DNA of 64,000 nt from Linum tenue (lineage: Eukaryota; Streptophyta; Magnoliopsida; Malpighiales; Linaceae), in assembly GCA_946122785.1 (NCBI GenBank), contig CAMGYJ010000006.1, positions 34,120,066-34,184,065 on the forward strand, written 5' to 3'. Shown here one piece after another: positions 11,965 through 22,394 of the stretch. The first letter of the stretch is position 1. Each line of letters starts with the position of its first letter. Below the pieces are notes generated by a model that was not told the DNA's origin, did no database searches, and was given only the letters and a program-made list of their open reading frames with translations. Position numbers and translations under genes: made by a program.

Positions 11965-13362
11965 TGATGACTTGATATATACACATGTTTTTATCCACCA
12001 TTCTTATGTCATTTGAGCCTCATTTCTCGTATCTTAGGCCGATTTCACGCTAAGTTTTTCTCGTTTGTGTTATTTAAGGTCCTAGTATGTGATTGGAGGT
12101 GTGGGAGCGAGTTTTGGGTCGATTGGACGAAATTTGGACGTTTGGTGAGAAGCTGAAGAATCCACACGGCTAGACCTAGCAGCCACACGGCCGTGTGGTA
12201 TGGCCGTGTGGAATCCAATTACGCGGCCAAGCCACATTGGCCCTGTATTGGACCGCTTGTGGCCATGTGGAAATTCCAGGGAGCTCACACGGTCAGGCTG
12301 GAAATCCACACGGTCGTGCGCTTCTGGCCTTGCAGCGGGCATGAAGACCACTTAATTGGAACGCGGCATTTTCACATCCACACGGTCAGACTGGAAAGCC
12401 ACACAGTCGTGTGGCCTGGCCGTGTGGTCGGGAAATTCTGGGTTTTAACCCAATTTCGAGCCAAAGGAGAGGGGATCGATTTTTTGGAGCAAAAACAGAG
12501 CCCTAGAGAGAGAAAGTGCGAAGAACACTCTAAGAGTGGTTTTCGAGCTGGGTTTCATCAATCAAGCTTGGAAATCATCCTTGGAGTGAAGATCACCATC
12601 CCAGAGCAGATTCTTCCCATCTTGATGAGTATGACTGCTTTGTTTGTTGTTTTCCTCTCTCTCTATGGAGTAGAACCCTCTCTCACTTGGGGATGAAGAA
12701 CCCTAGTTCTATGTGTTAGGGATCATTGTTGTAACGACGTTTGGATTGTGATATTGTTGGATTATAATCGATTGAAGTGTGTTGATTGAGTCAATTGAAG
12801 CCTGATCATCTTTTATTGATTTCTGCTGCAACATGAGATAGATAGAATCTGATTAGGTTGTTAGAGCTTCTTCAAGCGGTAGTAGTGAATCGATTATACG
12901 AGAGTTAGTCAATTCACTGCTTTGTACTGGAATTCAGTTCCAGTAGTGGAGTTCTGTGTTCATAGACTCAGCTTTCTATCCTAGTGAAGACTAGTCATCT
13001 GCCGGGTAATTTGACTGAGAGGGCTTGGTCAGCTTAAGAGATTCCAAGCTACTGGCGGACCTTCCGCAGTATAATCAACAGTAAAGCAACCAAAAGTAAT
13101 TACAACTGCGACCTAACTAAGGAGCTAGGGGGACTCATTCCCGATTGACTCTTCCCTTGCTTTAGGAAACCGAACCATTTCCTGCTTTCTTACTGCTTTT
13201 AATTAAAACCACAATCACTCGACTTAGTTTGCTAGATAATAAATAATCACGGAGTACGCAGTAGATCTAGGCCCCGGGTTGACAAATAGAGCTTGCCACT
13301 TACTGCATTTCCGGACTGCAATTACACCGGGTCGCAGTTTGGTGTTGTGTTTTAGCGTGTCA
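11965..13362 (+). repeat. 5' LTR of element A (1,398 bp)
   Basis: It starts TGATGACTTG and ends GCGTGTCA. The U3 part has several copies of a GCCGTGTGG motif, including the perfect 16-base palindrome CCACACGGCCGTGTGG at 12183-12198. A purine/pyrimidine-rich block with CTCTATGGAGTA at about 12657-12670 and the terminal GTTTGGTGTTGTGTTTTAGC are shared with LTR families C, D and M. Confidence 0.93.
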
Positions 13363-13368
13363 AGTTTT

Positions 13369-13386
13369 TGGCGTCGTTGCCGGGGA
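13369..13386 (+). other. Primer-binding site, tRNA-Asp type (element A)
   Basis: TGGCGTCGTTGCCGGGGA, six bases after the LTR, matches the complement of the plant tRNA-Asp 3' end at 17 of 18 positions (T for C at position 6). Element M has the exact sequence at 58816-58833. Confidence 0.93.
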
Positions 13387-13505
13387 ATTCTAGGTTATTG
13401 TGGAAACGTGAAAGTTTGTTACTCTATCTTTTTATTTTCTGCATTCTCTCTCTTCCACCTTTGTGCCTTCACGGGTTGTGTTTGCATTTTGTGTGCAGGT
13501 AGTGC

Positions 13506-15046
13506 ATGACCCGTAGCCAATCGGGAGATTTACTACCATTAGATCAAGAGCTTGAACGAACCTGTAGGAACTTCAAGCGGGCTTTAAAGGCGCGACTGGC
13601 TGCGAAGGAGGCTCTAGCACAACTGCAAATCGTCAAGGAGGAAGAAATGGGTGACCCACAGAACAATGATGTGGCCATCCCCAAGGAGCAGACCATGGGA
13701 TATTACTGGACCGCCAGAGCCGCGGACATGAGGTAACCCATCCAGCACCCTCAAGTTCCAGCAAATAACTTTGAGGTGAGCACCTCTGTGATCACCATGC
13801 TGCGCGGCTCGGTGGTGTTACGAGCTCATCGATGGGATCAAGATCAATAGGGTCCCAACCGATGCAATCTCGCTGAGGTACTTCCCATTTACTCTGGAGG
13901 TGCAAGCCAATGAGTGGCTGGACACTCGACCTCAAAGCTCGATCACCACGTTCGCCAACCTGGCGGACAAGTTCCTCGCCCGCTACCATCCTCCGTCCAA
14001 GACGGTGGACCTGCAAAAGCAAATTACCCACTTTGCTCAAGATGAAGATGAGACCATTATGGATGCTTGGGAGAGATACACCAGTCTCTTCCTCAAGTTT
14101 CCCAACCATGGTTTTACCGACGCCTTCAAGGTGGGCACCTTCTACCATCCCTCTTCCCGGAAGAGAAGCAGCTGATTGACTCGGTTTGCGGCGGGAATAT
14201 GCTCACCAAGACACCGCCACAGCTGAATCAACTTTTTGAAGAGATGGCAGAGCATAATATGATTGGGGAACGACAAGGAGATCGAGACGAGAACCAGGGC
14301 GGGGTATGCATGTTGTAGCCACCCAGTTGTCTGATTTGGTGCAGGTGGTATCGAAACTGGTTTCAACCATCGATCGCTCTGGAATGATTTCAGGTACAGG
14401 ACAGCAGTAGCCGATGCACTGCCAATGGTGTGAAAGCTCCCATCACACCGTGGAGGACTGTCAAGCGATGAGGGAGTCGTCTACTCCCCAGGAGTAGGTG
14501 GACTTCATCGGCAATGGCAGGCGTTTCGACCCCTACAGCAACACTTACAACAAGAGGTGGCGCCAGCATCCCAACTTCTCTTCGATTGGGCCCAATTCTA
14601 GACCACCAGTCCCTCAGGGACCACCAGGCTTCCAGAGGCCTCCTTACTAGTCCAGACAAGGGCAATTTCAGCAGCCGCAGCAGCCTCTCTACCCGCCCAG
14701 ACAGGGGCCAGTTCCACCTCAGTCACAGGTGCGGCCATTTCATCTGTCAGGGGCAGCCTCCGCAACCCCAGTACAGAGTGATCCGATGGCGGAATTGCGA
14801 GATCTGGTGGGTTCTCTGGCCACCTCTAGTGCAAACAAGTTCAATAATATCGAGCAGTTCATGGAGAAAGCTTCAGGTAAATTCTTGGAGCTAGAAGCTG
14901 GCCAAAGAAACACGCAGGCTGTGCTGCGGGATATCCAGACCCAGCTTGGGAGTGTGGCTCAGGCTGTAGCCTAGAGGAATCCTGGTACTTTACCCGGTCA
15001 GAGCATCCCTCATCCGCAGGACCCAAATGAGCACTGCAAGGCCATT
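13506..15046 (+). pseudogene. gag of element A
   Basis: The reading starts at ATG 13506 (MTRSQSGDLLPLDQELERTC), preceded by a GTGCAGG-like leader end, and is broken by stops, for example at 13734. Capsid blocks follow: EWLDTRPQSSITTFANLADKF (13912-13975), then KFLARYHPPSKT and TIMDAWERYTSLFLKFPNHG. A CX2CX4HX4C zinc knuckle (CQWCESSHHTVEDC) lies at about 14417-14460, followed by a Pro/Gln-rich stretch, a short coiled-coil-like segment (AELRDLVGSLATSS... to QTQLGSVAQ, 14785-14970) and the linker HCKAITTRSGK near 15035. Domain order fits Athila gag. Gag forms the particle and packages RNA, but this copy cannot make a full product. Confidence 0.88.
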
Positions 15047-15084
15047 ACTACCAGGAGTGGCAAGATGACTGCTGATCCACCTGT

Positions 15085-16005
15085 TTGGGAACAAGAGAGA
15101 GAGAGACCCCTGCTTCAGCACTTCCAGCTAATGAAGAGGAAATGGAGAAGGAGGTTGAGGTGCCTGCTCCTAAGTCGCAACCAGTGGTGAAGGAGTATGT
15201 ACCGCAGCTTCCCTTTCCTACTCGGTTGTACAAAGACCGACTGGAGACTGAGTTTGCCAAGTTCACGGCAATGCTGAAGCAGGTAAACTTAAGCATGCCC
15301 TTCGTGGAGGCATTATCAAAGATGCCAAAGTATGCCAAGTTCATGAAAGATCTCCTCACCAACTAGAGGAAGCTTGGGGAGCTGTCAAGGGTGATGTTCA
15401 ACGAGGAGTGTTTTGCCATCTTGCAAAACAAACTACCAGAGAAGCGAAAAGACCCAGGGAGTTTTACTATCCCTTGCATGATTGGTAGTTTGCATATAGG
15501 AAAGTCCTTGGCAGATTTAGGCGCTATCAAAAATGTCATGCCATATAAACTATTTAAAAAGCTAGGCCTAGGTGAACCCAGTGATGCTAGGATAAGCATT
15601 CAACTTGCTGATAGATCCATTGTGCATCCTAGGGGCATTGCAGAGGAATTGATAGTCACAGTAGGGCCATTCTCATATCCTATTGATTTTTTGATTCTTG
15701 ATATAGATGTGGATGTGCCTTTAATACTGGGTAGACCTTTTCTCGCCACCGCCAAGGCGCTCATTGATGTGAATGATGGGAAATTGATTTTGCGAGCTGG
15801 GGGTGAACAAATCACCTTCTCTGTTTCTGATAACATGAAACACCCCCAGCTCCATGATGATCTAGACTACTGTGATGTTATTACTGATTTTGAGACTGCA
15901 CTCGCCATCACGAGTGCGGGTACTGACGATTTCCTCGAGCGTTGCCTTTTGCTAGGGGAACAGGAATCACATGAGTTGCACTGGAGGAGCAGCTCGCGGA
16001 ACTAG
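15085..16005 (+). pseudogene. Aspartic protease region of element A
   Basis: Two frames joined across a stop at 15364: first the linker with LPFPTRLYKD and FVEALSKMPKYAKFMKDLL, then 15391-16005 with DPGSFTIPCMIGS, an active-site block reading DLGAIKNVMP, LADRSIVHPRGI, and the flap/C-terminal block VPLILGRPFLATAKALIDV. Athila-type proteases usually read DLGASIN here, so the serine position is changed to isoleucine. The 204-residue frame is the longest clean one in the element. It overlaps the start of the RT region, which continues in other frames. Confidence 0.88.
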
Positions 16006-16019
16006 ACTAGGCCGCGATC

Positions 16020-16850
16020 GAGGGGCGAGAGAAACCATTCAAGCCGATCCCTATCTCGCCCCGGATCGCCACATCATTGGAGGAGCCACCAGAGCTGGAG
16101 CTTAAGCCCCTCCCCTCTCACCTGGAGTATGCATTTCTCCGGGAGGAGAATAAGCTCCCGGTCATTACCAGCTCGGATCTCACACCGGAGCAGAAGAACA
16201 GGCAGAATTATGCTCGGGCCATTGCGTAGAAGATAACAGATATCAGAGGCATTAGCCCATCCTTCTGCTCCCACAGAATTCTGATGGAGGATGAGGTTAA
16301 GCCAGTCAGGCAGCCACAGCGGAGATTGTCTCCCAACTTGGAGGTAGTGGTCCGAGCAAAGATTGTGAAGCTAATGGATGCAGGGATAATCTTTGCTATA
16401 TTTGATAGCAAGTGGGTCAGCCCCACTCAGGTGGTCCCGATGAATGGCGGGATGACTGTGGTCCCGAATGAGAAGAACAAGTTGATCCCAATGCGGACCG
16501 TGACCGGCTGGAGAGTCTGCATCGATTACCGGCGCCTGAACGACGCCATAAGGAAAGACCATTTTCCCTACATTTCATTGATCAGATGTTGGAGAGGTTG
16601 GCTGGCCATGAGTTTTATTGCTTCCTGGATGGCATGTCTCGTTATTTCCAGATTACTATCGCACCAGAGGATCAGCCGAAGACCACATTCACTTGCCCCT
16701 TCGGTACCTTTGCTTACCGGAGGATTCCATTCGGACTGTGTAATGCACAGACGACCTTCCAGAGATGCTTCTACCGGCGCTTCATTAAAGACTTCTCGAA
16801 GATTGCCCTGCCTCTGACCAAGCTGCTGGAGAAGGATGCACCATTCTAGT
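16020..16850 (+). pseudogene. Reverse transcriptase of element A, catalytic palm deleted
   Basis: The region carries GIIFAIFDSKWVSPTQVVP, TGWRVCIDYRRLNDAIRKDHF, FYCFLDGMSRYFQITIAPED, TTFTCPFGTFAYRRIPFGLCNA and FQRC. It then jumps at about 16767 straight to FYRRFIKDFSKIALPLTKLL. In the related remnant at 1808-2961 about 300 bases lie between these blocks and hold the FMDDF catalytic motif. A clean deletion has therefore removed the YXDD palm. The first catalytic aspartate (FLDGMSRY) is still there. Stops and frame changes also occur, for example between 16562 and 16590. Confidence 0.9.
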
Positions 16851-17270
16851 GCACTCCTGAGTGCACAGCTGCATTCGAGACATTGAAGGAGAAGCTTACC
16901 CATGCACCCATCGTGGTGACTCCTGACTGGTCTCTTCCCTTTGAGCTGATGTGCGATGCGAGAAGCACTTCCATCCCATCTATTACGCGTCGAAGACCTT
17001 GAACGATGCACAGGAGAATTACAACACCACTAAGAAGGAGCTCCTCGCTGTGGTGTATGCATTTGATAAGTTCCGGCCATATCTGGTGCTCTCCCATGTG
17101 GTGGTCTACACTGATCACTCGGTGATTCGCTATCTGATGAGCAAGGCTGATGCAAAGCCTAGGCTCATCCGCTAGATCCTGCTTCTGCAGGAATTTGATA
17201 TAGAGATCCGGGACAAGAAGGGAGCCGAGAATGTTGCTGCAGATCATCTATCACGATTGGAAACCCCTCC
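16851..17270 (+). pseudogene. RNase H of element A
   Basis: Visible blocks are [29 protein letters not shown], then directly [63 protein letters not shown], and DIEIRDKKGAENVAADHLSRLE. About 13 residues after CDA (normally ASDYAVGAVLGQR) are missing, and a stop lies at 17173. The H-L-S-R-L end is the usual junction to integrase. Confidence 0.85.
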
Positions 17271-18595
17271 GGTGGACAACTTCGTGGAAGAGATTGATGA
17301 CTCCTTCCCAGGGGAGCGATTGTTGGCAATGACATTGGTAGACAGCGTGGCCCCTTGGTATTCTGACTTTGCCAATTATCTGGTGGGCAAGCAGCTACCA
17401 AAGGGGATGGCCACTCATGCAAAGCGCAAGTTCTTCTCCGACCTGAAGCATTACTTCTGGGAGGATCCTTACCTCTTCAGGATCGGAGCAGATGGCGTGA
17501 TCCAGCGCTGCGTCATGGAGCACGAGATGGGAGACATCCTGTCTCAATGCCACGAGGGACCTACTGGAGGTCACCATGGAGGAAACCGCACGACGCGGAA
17601 GGTGCTACAGTCGGGCTTCTATTGGCCCTCACTCTTCAAGGATGCAGACACCTTCACACGACAGTGCGGCCGCTGCCAAAAGGTCAGGTAAAATTTCTTC
17701 CCGGGATGAGATTCCCCAACATATTTCTATCATTTGTGAAATTTTTGATGTTTGGGGCATCAATTTCATGGGCCCATTCCCTCCATCCTATGGCAATTTG
17801 TACATACTGGTTGCAGTGGACTATGTCTCGAGGTGGGCAGAAGCTCAAGCCATGCCCACCAATGATGCAAGATGAGTTTGCTCATTTCTGAAGGAGCTAT
17901 TCTCCCGGTTCGGGACACCTCGTGCCATCATTAGTGATAGAGGAAGCCATTTTCAAGGGCAATTCACTAAGCTCCTCTCTCGCTATGGTGTTAAGCATCA
18001 GGTGTTGGTGGCTTACCATCCCTAGTCAAATGGGCAAGCCGAGCTGACGAACCGGAAGCTTAAAAGAATAATTGAAAAGACGGTGGATCAGTCCCGCAAG
18101 GATTGGTCCACCAAGCTCGATGATGCTCTTTGGGCATATAGGACAGCCTACAAAAACCCGATTGGTACTGCACCCTATAGGCTTGTTTATGGGAAGGCGT
18201 GTCATTTGCTAGTAGAGCTAGATCACAAGGCCTCCTGGGCCCTTAAGCTGCTAAACCTGGATTTTGAGTGTTACAGGAGTTACCACGCCTATGAGAACAC
18301 CCTGCTCTACAAAGAGCGAACCAAGCGTCTCCACGACGCTCGGTTGAGGGGCCCGAAGGAGTTCCAGGTAGGTGATCGTGTTCTGCTCTTCAATGCACGC
18401 CTGAAACTCTTCCCGAGCAAGCTATGTTCGAGGTGGTCGGGACTCTTCACGGTCACCCAAGTTTTCCCGCACAGTGCGGTGGAGATCAGCAATGCTCAAA
18501 CTGAGCCGTTCAAGGTGAATGGCCACCTCCTAAAGTTGTACTTGGGAGGTGCTGTCGAGCGCGCAGAGCTGCTAATAAAGCTCGAGGACCCTTAG
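17271..18595 (+). pseudogene. Integrase of element A
   Basis: Frame 17257-17691 holds [40 protein letters not shown], the zinc-binding [28 protein letters not shown] and CGRCQ. A frameshift follows. Catalytic-core blocks are [32 protein letters not shown] (17755-17850), RAIISDRGSHFQGQF (17920-17970) and [20 protein letters not shown] (18030-18090), giving the D, D and E positions. The last frame (18083-18595) is the C-terminal domain, with [20 protein letters not shown] and [14 protein letters not shown], ending LIKLEDP. No chromodomain is seen. Confidence 0.88.
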
Positions 18596-19130
18596 TTCCT
18601 CTACTGGCGTCCAGCTAAAAGCCGGTAAAGAAGCGCTTGTGGGGAGGCAACCCCACCTAGGTTTGCATTTCCTTTCCTTTTTCTTTTTTGTTTTTGTGTT
18701 TTTTGAGGTGTTATCCAAGGTTCGAATGTCGATTTTGCGCGAAAATAGGTCGAATCCGGGGCTCTGGAATTCCTCACGGCCAGGCCTAAATTTCACACGG
18801 TCGTGTGGAAATGCCCTTTGGCCGTGTGAAGGCCCTGTGATTTCCACACGGGTAGCAAGGGGCCTCTACATGGCCGTGTGAAAACCTCGGCCAGCCCGTG
18901 TGGATTTCTCGGTGCCACATGGGCAGAAACCCGCTCCACACGGCCGTGTGGGCTGCCCGTGTCACGCACCTGCGGCCTATAAATTCGGCCTGCATGGTCG
19001 CGTTGGCCAGAAAATCAATCACCCCCCGCCGGAATCCTCTCCCCTTCGTAGGAAAACCGCGCCCTTTCATCTTTTTGGCGATTTTCCGGCCTTTTTTGGT
19101 CGATTTTTCACCAAACCAACACCACACTCT
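18596..19130 (+). other. Post-pol spacer of element A with palindromes
   Basis: Non-coding. It begins with a GC stem (GGGGAGGCAACCCCACC) next to the pol stop. It holds at least two strong palindromes, CACACGGTCGTGTGG (18793-18807) and the perfect CCACACGGCCGTGTGG (18936-18951), plus several half copies of GCCGTGTG. A TATA box follows at 18978. Confidence 0.6.
18978..18984 (+). promoter_or_regulatory. Internal TATA box of element A
   Basis: TATAAAT lies 27 bases after the 16-base palindrome and about 160 bases before the extra coding region. Matching arrangements occur at 9000, 26466 and, in unrelated element K, at 40837. Promoter role is inferred. Confidence 0.5.
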
Positions 19131-19137
19131 GGACAAG

Positions 19138-19825
19138 AGTGCTGTTCAACTGGCGACCCTCCACTGCACCGCCCTCATCACCCGCCTGGCCACCTACTTC
19201 CAGATCCCACTACAGGGTTGCACAGAGCAGGGGGCACTTGTGTCTTCGGCGAAGACACGATCTCGAAGATGCACCTGCTTCGAGTCGAGCGCGACGTCAA
19301 GTGGATCGCGGGGTTTCCTGCTCCACCACTCCCTCTGGAGGATCAGCCCGAGGTTCCTGAGGATAATGCCACTAAGGATGTCCACCCCGATGATGTGGAC
19401 GCTGCTGATGCCCCCACCAGACCACCTTTGAGTGCGGGGGTAGCAGCTCCACTTTTCCATCCTAGGACTACTTCACTCACCAATTCCAGCAGATGAGTCT
19501 CCAAAATCAGCGACTCCTCGACCATCATCTTCAGTTCCAGCAGTAGTACTCGGCTAACCAGGCCGAGTGTAATACCCGGATTGCTGCCTATGATGAGCGC
19601 CTCGACTGCATGGAGGCCCAGCAGGGGGTGACCCTTGCTCATATCGAGAGGGAGCGGGGTCGATCTCGGCGGATGCAGGAGATCCAGCAGCACCTGCTCC
19701 AGCTGATACCGGGCGAGCAGTAGTCTGGAGGACTCACTGGGAGGACTCTCCACTTCCACCCCCGCCAGCCGCTGATGATGCCTTCATGGACGACATCGAC
19801 CTTGACAACCTTGGCAACGAGTAGT
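19138..19825 (+). pseudogene. ATHILA ORF1-like gene, C-terminal half only (element A)
   Basis: The segment HALITRLATYFQIPLQG..EQGALVFGEDTISKMHLLRVERDVKWIAGF is recognisable only from its alignment with the homologues at 22395-23480 (minus) and 27290-28421: LGGIITRLARHFGLDV and MGGFITRISCHFEVAL. The N-terminal half (the LVNHAW...LDLDMFN block) is missing, so upstream sequence is fused directly to the middle of the gene. After the core come an acidic/proline stretch, a Gln-rich helix-prone segment, RERGRSRRMQEIQQHLLQLI, and a tail MDDIDLDNLGNE ending at 19825. Family: ATHILA ORF-1, function not established. Confidence 0.65.
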
Positions 19826-21651
19826 CTGTACTCGTCGCCCCTCCGAGTGTGTTTTTTTCTTTTCGACTTTTCTTGTTTGCTCCATGTGTGTGCGGAGCTT
19901 GAACTGAGTCTTTCGTGTGTTTTTTTTTTCTTTTTCTTTCTTTTGTGGATTGTTTGTTTTGTGGCCATCTGGGCTAACTCTGATCCCTAATGCACAGTGT
20001 GCTAGTGTGTTCTTTATGTTCCCTTCGTGCAGAATTGTTTCGTCGTTCCATCTGTTTCTCGCTGACTGGTCCACTTCCAGTCTCCCGACAGTTTTTCCAC
20101 CCGTAACCTCGTTCCCCTTATCTTTCCCTTTGCTCCATTGAGGGAAATGTCGAACATAAGTGTGGAGGGGGGGTACTTTGTATTGGTTGGAATCTATATA
20201 TGTGTGCTTGGAGCCTAGTCCACTGTCCAAATCTCACGTTTTGAGGGCTCCAAGTATTGAGGTTTGCATGATCATATTGGCACTGTGGATTTGATTGGTG
20301 AATCGAATGGCTTTTCGAATTAATGCATGAAAACTTGATTGTAACTAGGACAACCTATGATGATGACTGAGACGTGCAGTAGAATTGTGTAGGGGATCAG
20401 TTTTTCAATTGTTTGCTTACAAACTGTGACTTGGATTGATCACTTGCTCTTGACACTCATTTATGCATCTAGTTCAGGGAATCAGAATGAGAGATAGAGC
20501 ATATAGGTAGCCATGTTAGATTTGAGCTTGCTCGTTTCTTTCTTGTGCGATAGTTCCCTCTTCCATGATGTGTAGCATTCACGTTGCCATTAGCTAAGAT
20601 GATGGAGGCATAGGAATAGCCCACGACCAAATTGACTGTCCTGGTGTGTCATACCACCTAGTCAGACCCTTTGAGCCGTGTACTTTTCTTTCTTAAGGTC
20701 TACACTAGAAAATCACCCTTTTGCATCTCTTAGAAGGTTCCACGTAGTGGTTTTTGCATCTCTTAGAGGTAATGCTTAAAAATTAGGCATGTGGGCATGT
20801 GTTTGAAAAATGTGCAGAGGTGGTGGTTCTCTCAAGAAATGAAAAAATGAAGAAAAAAAGAAAATTGAATGAAAGCAAAAGAGAGCCACTACCCAAAAAT
20901 CTGAATCATGCTCAGTAAGTAGTGTTTCTTAGCAGTTTGGCTTGGAAATAGTAACATTATTGTGACCTCCTTCTCTCTTGTGCTCTAGAGAATTTGAATA
21001 ATGCAAAATGGCAAAAGAAAGTTAATAGTTTGATTGGCTGTGAATGTGTTGGGTTTGGAACTATGGAACCTTGTGCTATGAATACTTCCACCACCTAAAA
21101 GGCTTTTTCCCCATGTCCAAGACCCTAACCAGTCACTTCAACATGTGTCTAAGACCTCCAGATTAGTTAGTGGTGACATCCCTTGTGTGAACTCTAACAT
21201 TTAGAGGCTGTCATCATGGTGAAGAGACGTTAGGATTTGAGGGAATAAGCATGTGCATTTTTTGCATCAAATTGTCCTGACCCCACTGGTCGAGAGTGAG
21301 CGATTCATTTCCTTGTTCTTTGTGTTCTTTACCCCGGTGAGGACCTAGATGGCTCGGTCTGGATTCTTATGTCTTGAGTTTGATGCATGCGATGACTGTC
21401 TTGGTAAAGTGTTTGAGTCAAGTCTATGTTGGTTAGCGAACAGAAAGAATTCCTCTTCCTTTGCCTGATTTTGCTGCACTCGAATGTCCTCTGTGGTGGT
21501 TGCCTAGGTTGCTGTTGAGTTGTCCATATGTCAATGATCAAAAGCTAGTATGATTCACGTGTTCTGTGCCTATATGATTTGTCCCCAAAGTTGAAATGTG
21601 TTGAGTTTACCTTGTATCTGACTTGGTTTGCTTGGGGACAAGAAAAAGGTT
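19826..21651 (+). other. 3' non-coding region of element A
   Basis: No shared coding frame. A conserved block at 20135-20173 (CCATTGAGGGAAATGTCG, then TAAGTGTGG and a G run) resembles a second polypurine tract and recurs in elements B and M. The remainder matches, on the opposite strand, 10311-11959. The 5' part (19850-19970) is T-rich. Confidence 0.6.
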
Positions 21652-21666
21652 AGGTGTGGGGGAATT
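21652..21666 (+). other. Polypurine tract of element A
   Basis: GGTGTGGGGGAATT lies immediately before the 3' LTR start TGATGACTTG. It is the normal site for plus-strand priming. Confidence 0.8.
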
Positions 21667-22100
21667 TGATGACTTGATATATACACATGTTTTTATCCAC
21701 CATTCTTATGCCGTTTGAGCCTCATTTCTCGTACCTTAGGCCGATTTCACGCTAGGTTGTTCTCGTTTGTGTTATTTCAGGTCCTAGTACGTGATTGGAG
21801 GTTTGGGAGCGAGTTTCGGGTCGATTGGACGAAAGTTGGACGTTTGGCGAGAAGCAGAGGAATCCACACGGCCGTGTGGAATCCAATTACGCGGCCAAGC
21901 CACACTGGTCGTGTATTGGACTCTTTGTGGTCGTGTGGATAATAAACCAAAATCACTCGACTTAGTTTGCTAGATAATAAATAATCACGGAGTAGGCAGT
22001 AGATCTAGGCCCCGGGTTGACAAATAGAGCTTTCCATATACTGCATTTCCGGACTGCGATTACACTTGGGCGCAGTTTGGTGTTGTGTTTTAGCGTGTCA
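21667..22100 (+). repeat. 3' LTR of element A, internally deleted (434 bp)
   Basis: Same TGATGACTTG start and GCGTGTCA end as the 5' LTR, but about 930 bases are missing in the middle. The junction is near 21942, where GTCGTGTGGAT passes into AATAAACCAAAATCACTCG, corresponding to a jump from about 12280 to about 13210. A smaller 30-base gap lies near 21865. One perfect CCACACGGCCGTGTGG remains at 21864-21879. Confidence 0.9.
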
Positions 22101-22105
22101 GTAAA

Positions 22106-22394
22106 CTACCCCCTGGCTTGGTGAATGACAGATGGATAAATTCCTAAGGTAAGATGTTTGAGCTTCAAGGGAGAAACAAAACAAAGCACAAACACAAGCA
22201 CATTCTCGCTCGAGGCGAGGTTATTACACATAACAAGGGTTCACAATACGATTTAAAATAAATAACTCACAAGGTACTAGTTCACACACTAATTAAGGAG
22301 AAAATAAAGAGATTTCTGAGTTTGTAAGTGGTGAAGTGGGGCGAAAGAAATCAACTCTGCCACATGTCTCACTCGACGACTACCTCTTTGTGGC
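22106..22394 (-). other. Continuation of element B' 3' non-coding region
   Basis: After the GTAAA duplication the minus-strand element resumes (CTACCCCCTGGCTTGG matches the complement of the GAAGGGGGTAGC block at 28735). No coding frame is seen before the ATHILA ORF1-like tail. Confidence 0.55.

Larger units (their letters stand above)
11965..22100 (+). mobile_element. Element A: Athila-like Ty3/gypsy retrotransposon with 5-bp TSD
   Basis: A complete insertion of 10,136 bases flanked by GTAAA (11960-11964 and 22101-22105). Order: 5' LTR, primer site for tRNA-Asp, gag, protease, reverse transcriptase, RNase H, integrase, spacer with TATA box, ATHILA ORF1-like remnant, long 3' non-coding region, polypurine tract, shortened 3' LTR. 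The tRNA-Asp site, long LTR and extra ORF place it in the Athila branch of non-chromoviral gypsy elements. All genes have stops, frameshifts or deletions, so the copy is dead. It interrupts element B', whose 3' non-coding region continues on both sides. Confidence 0.93.
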
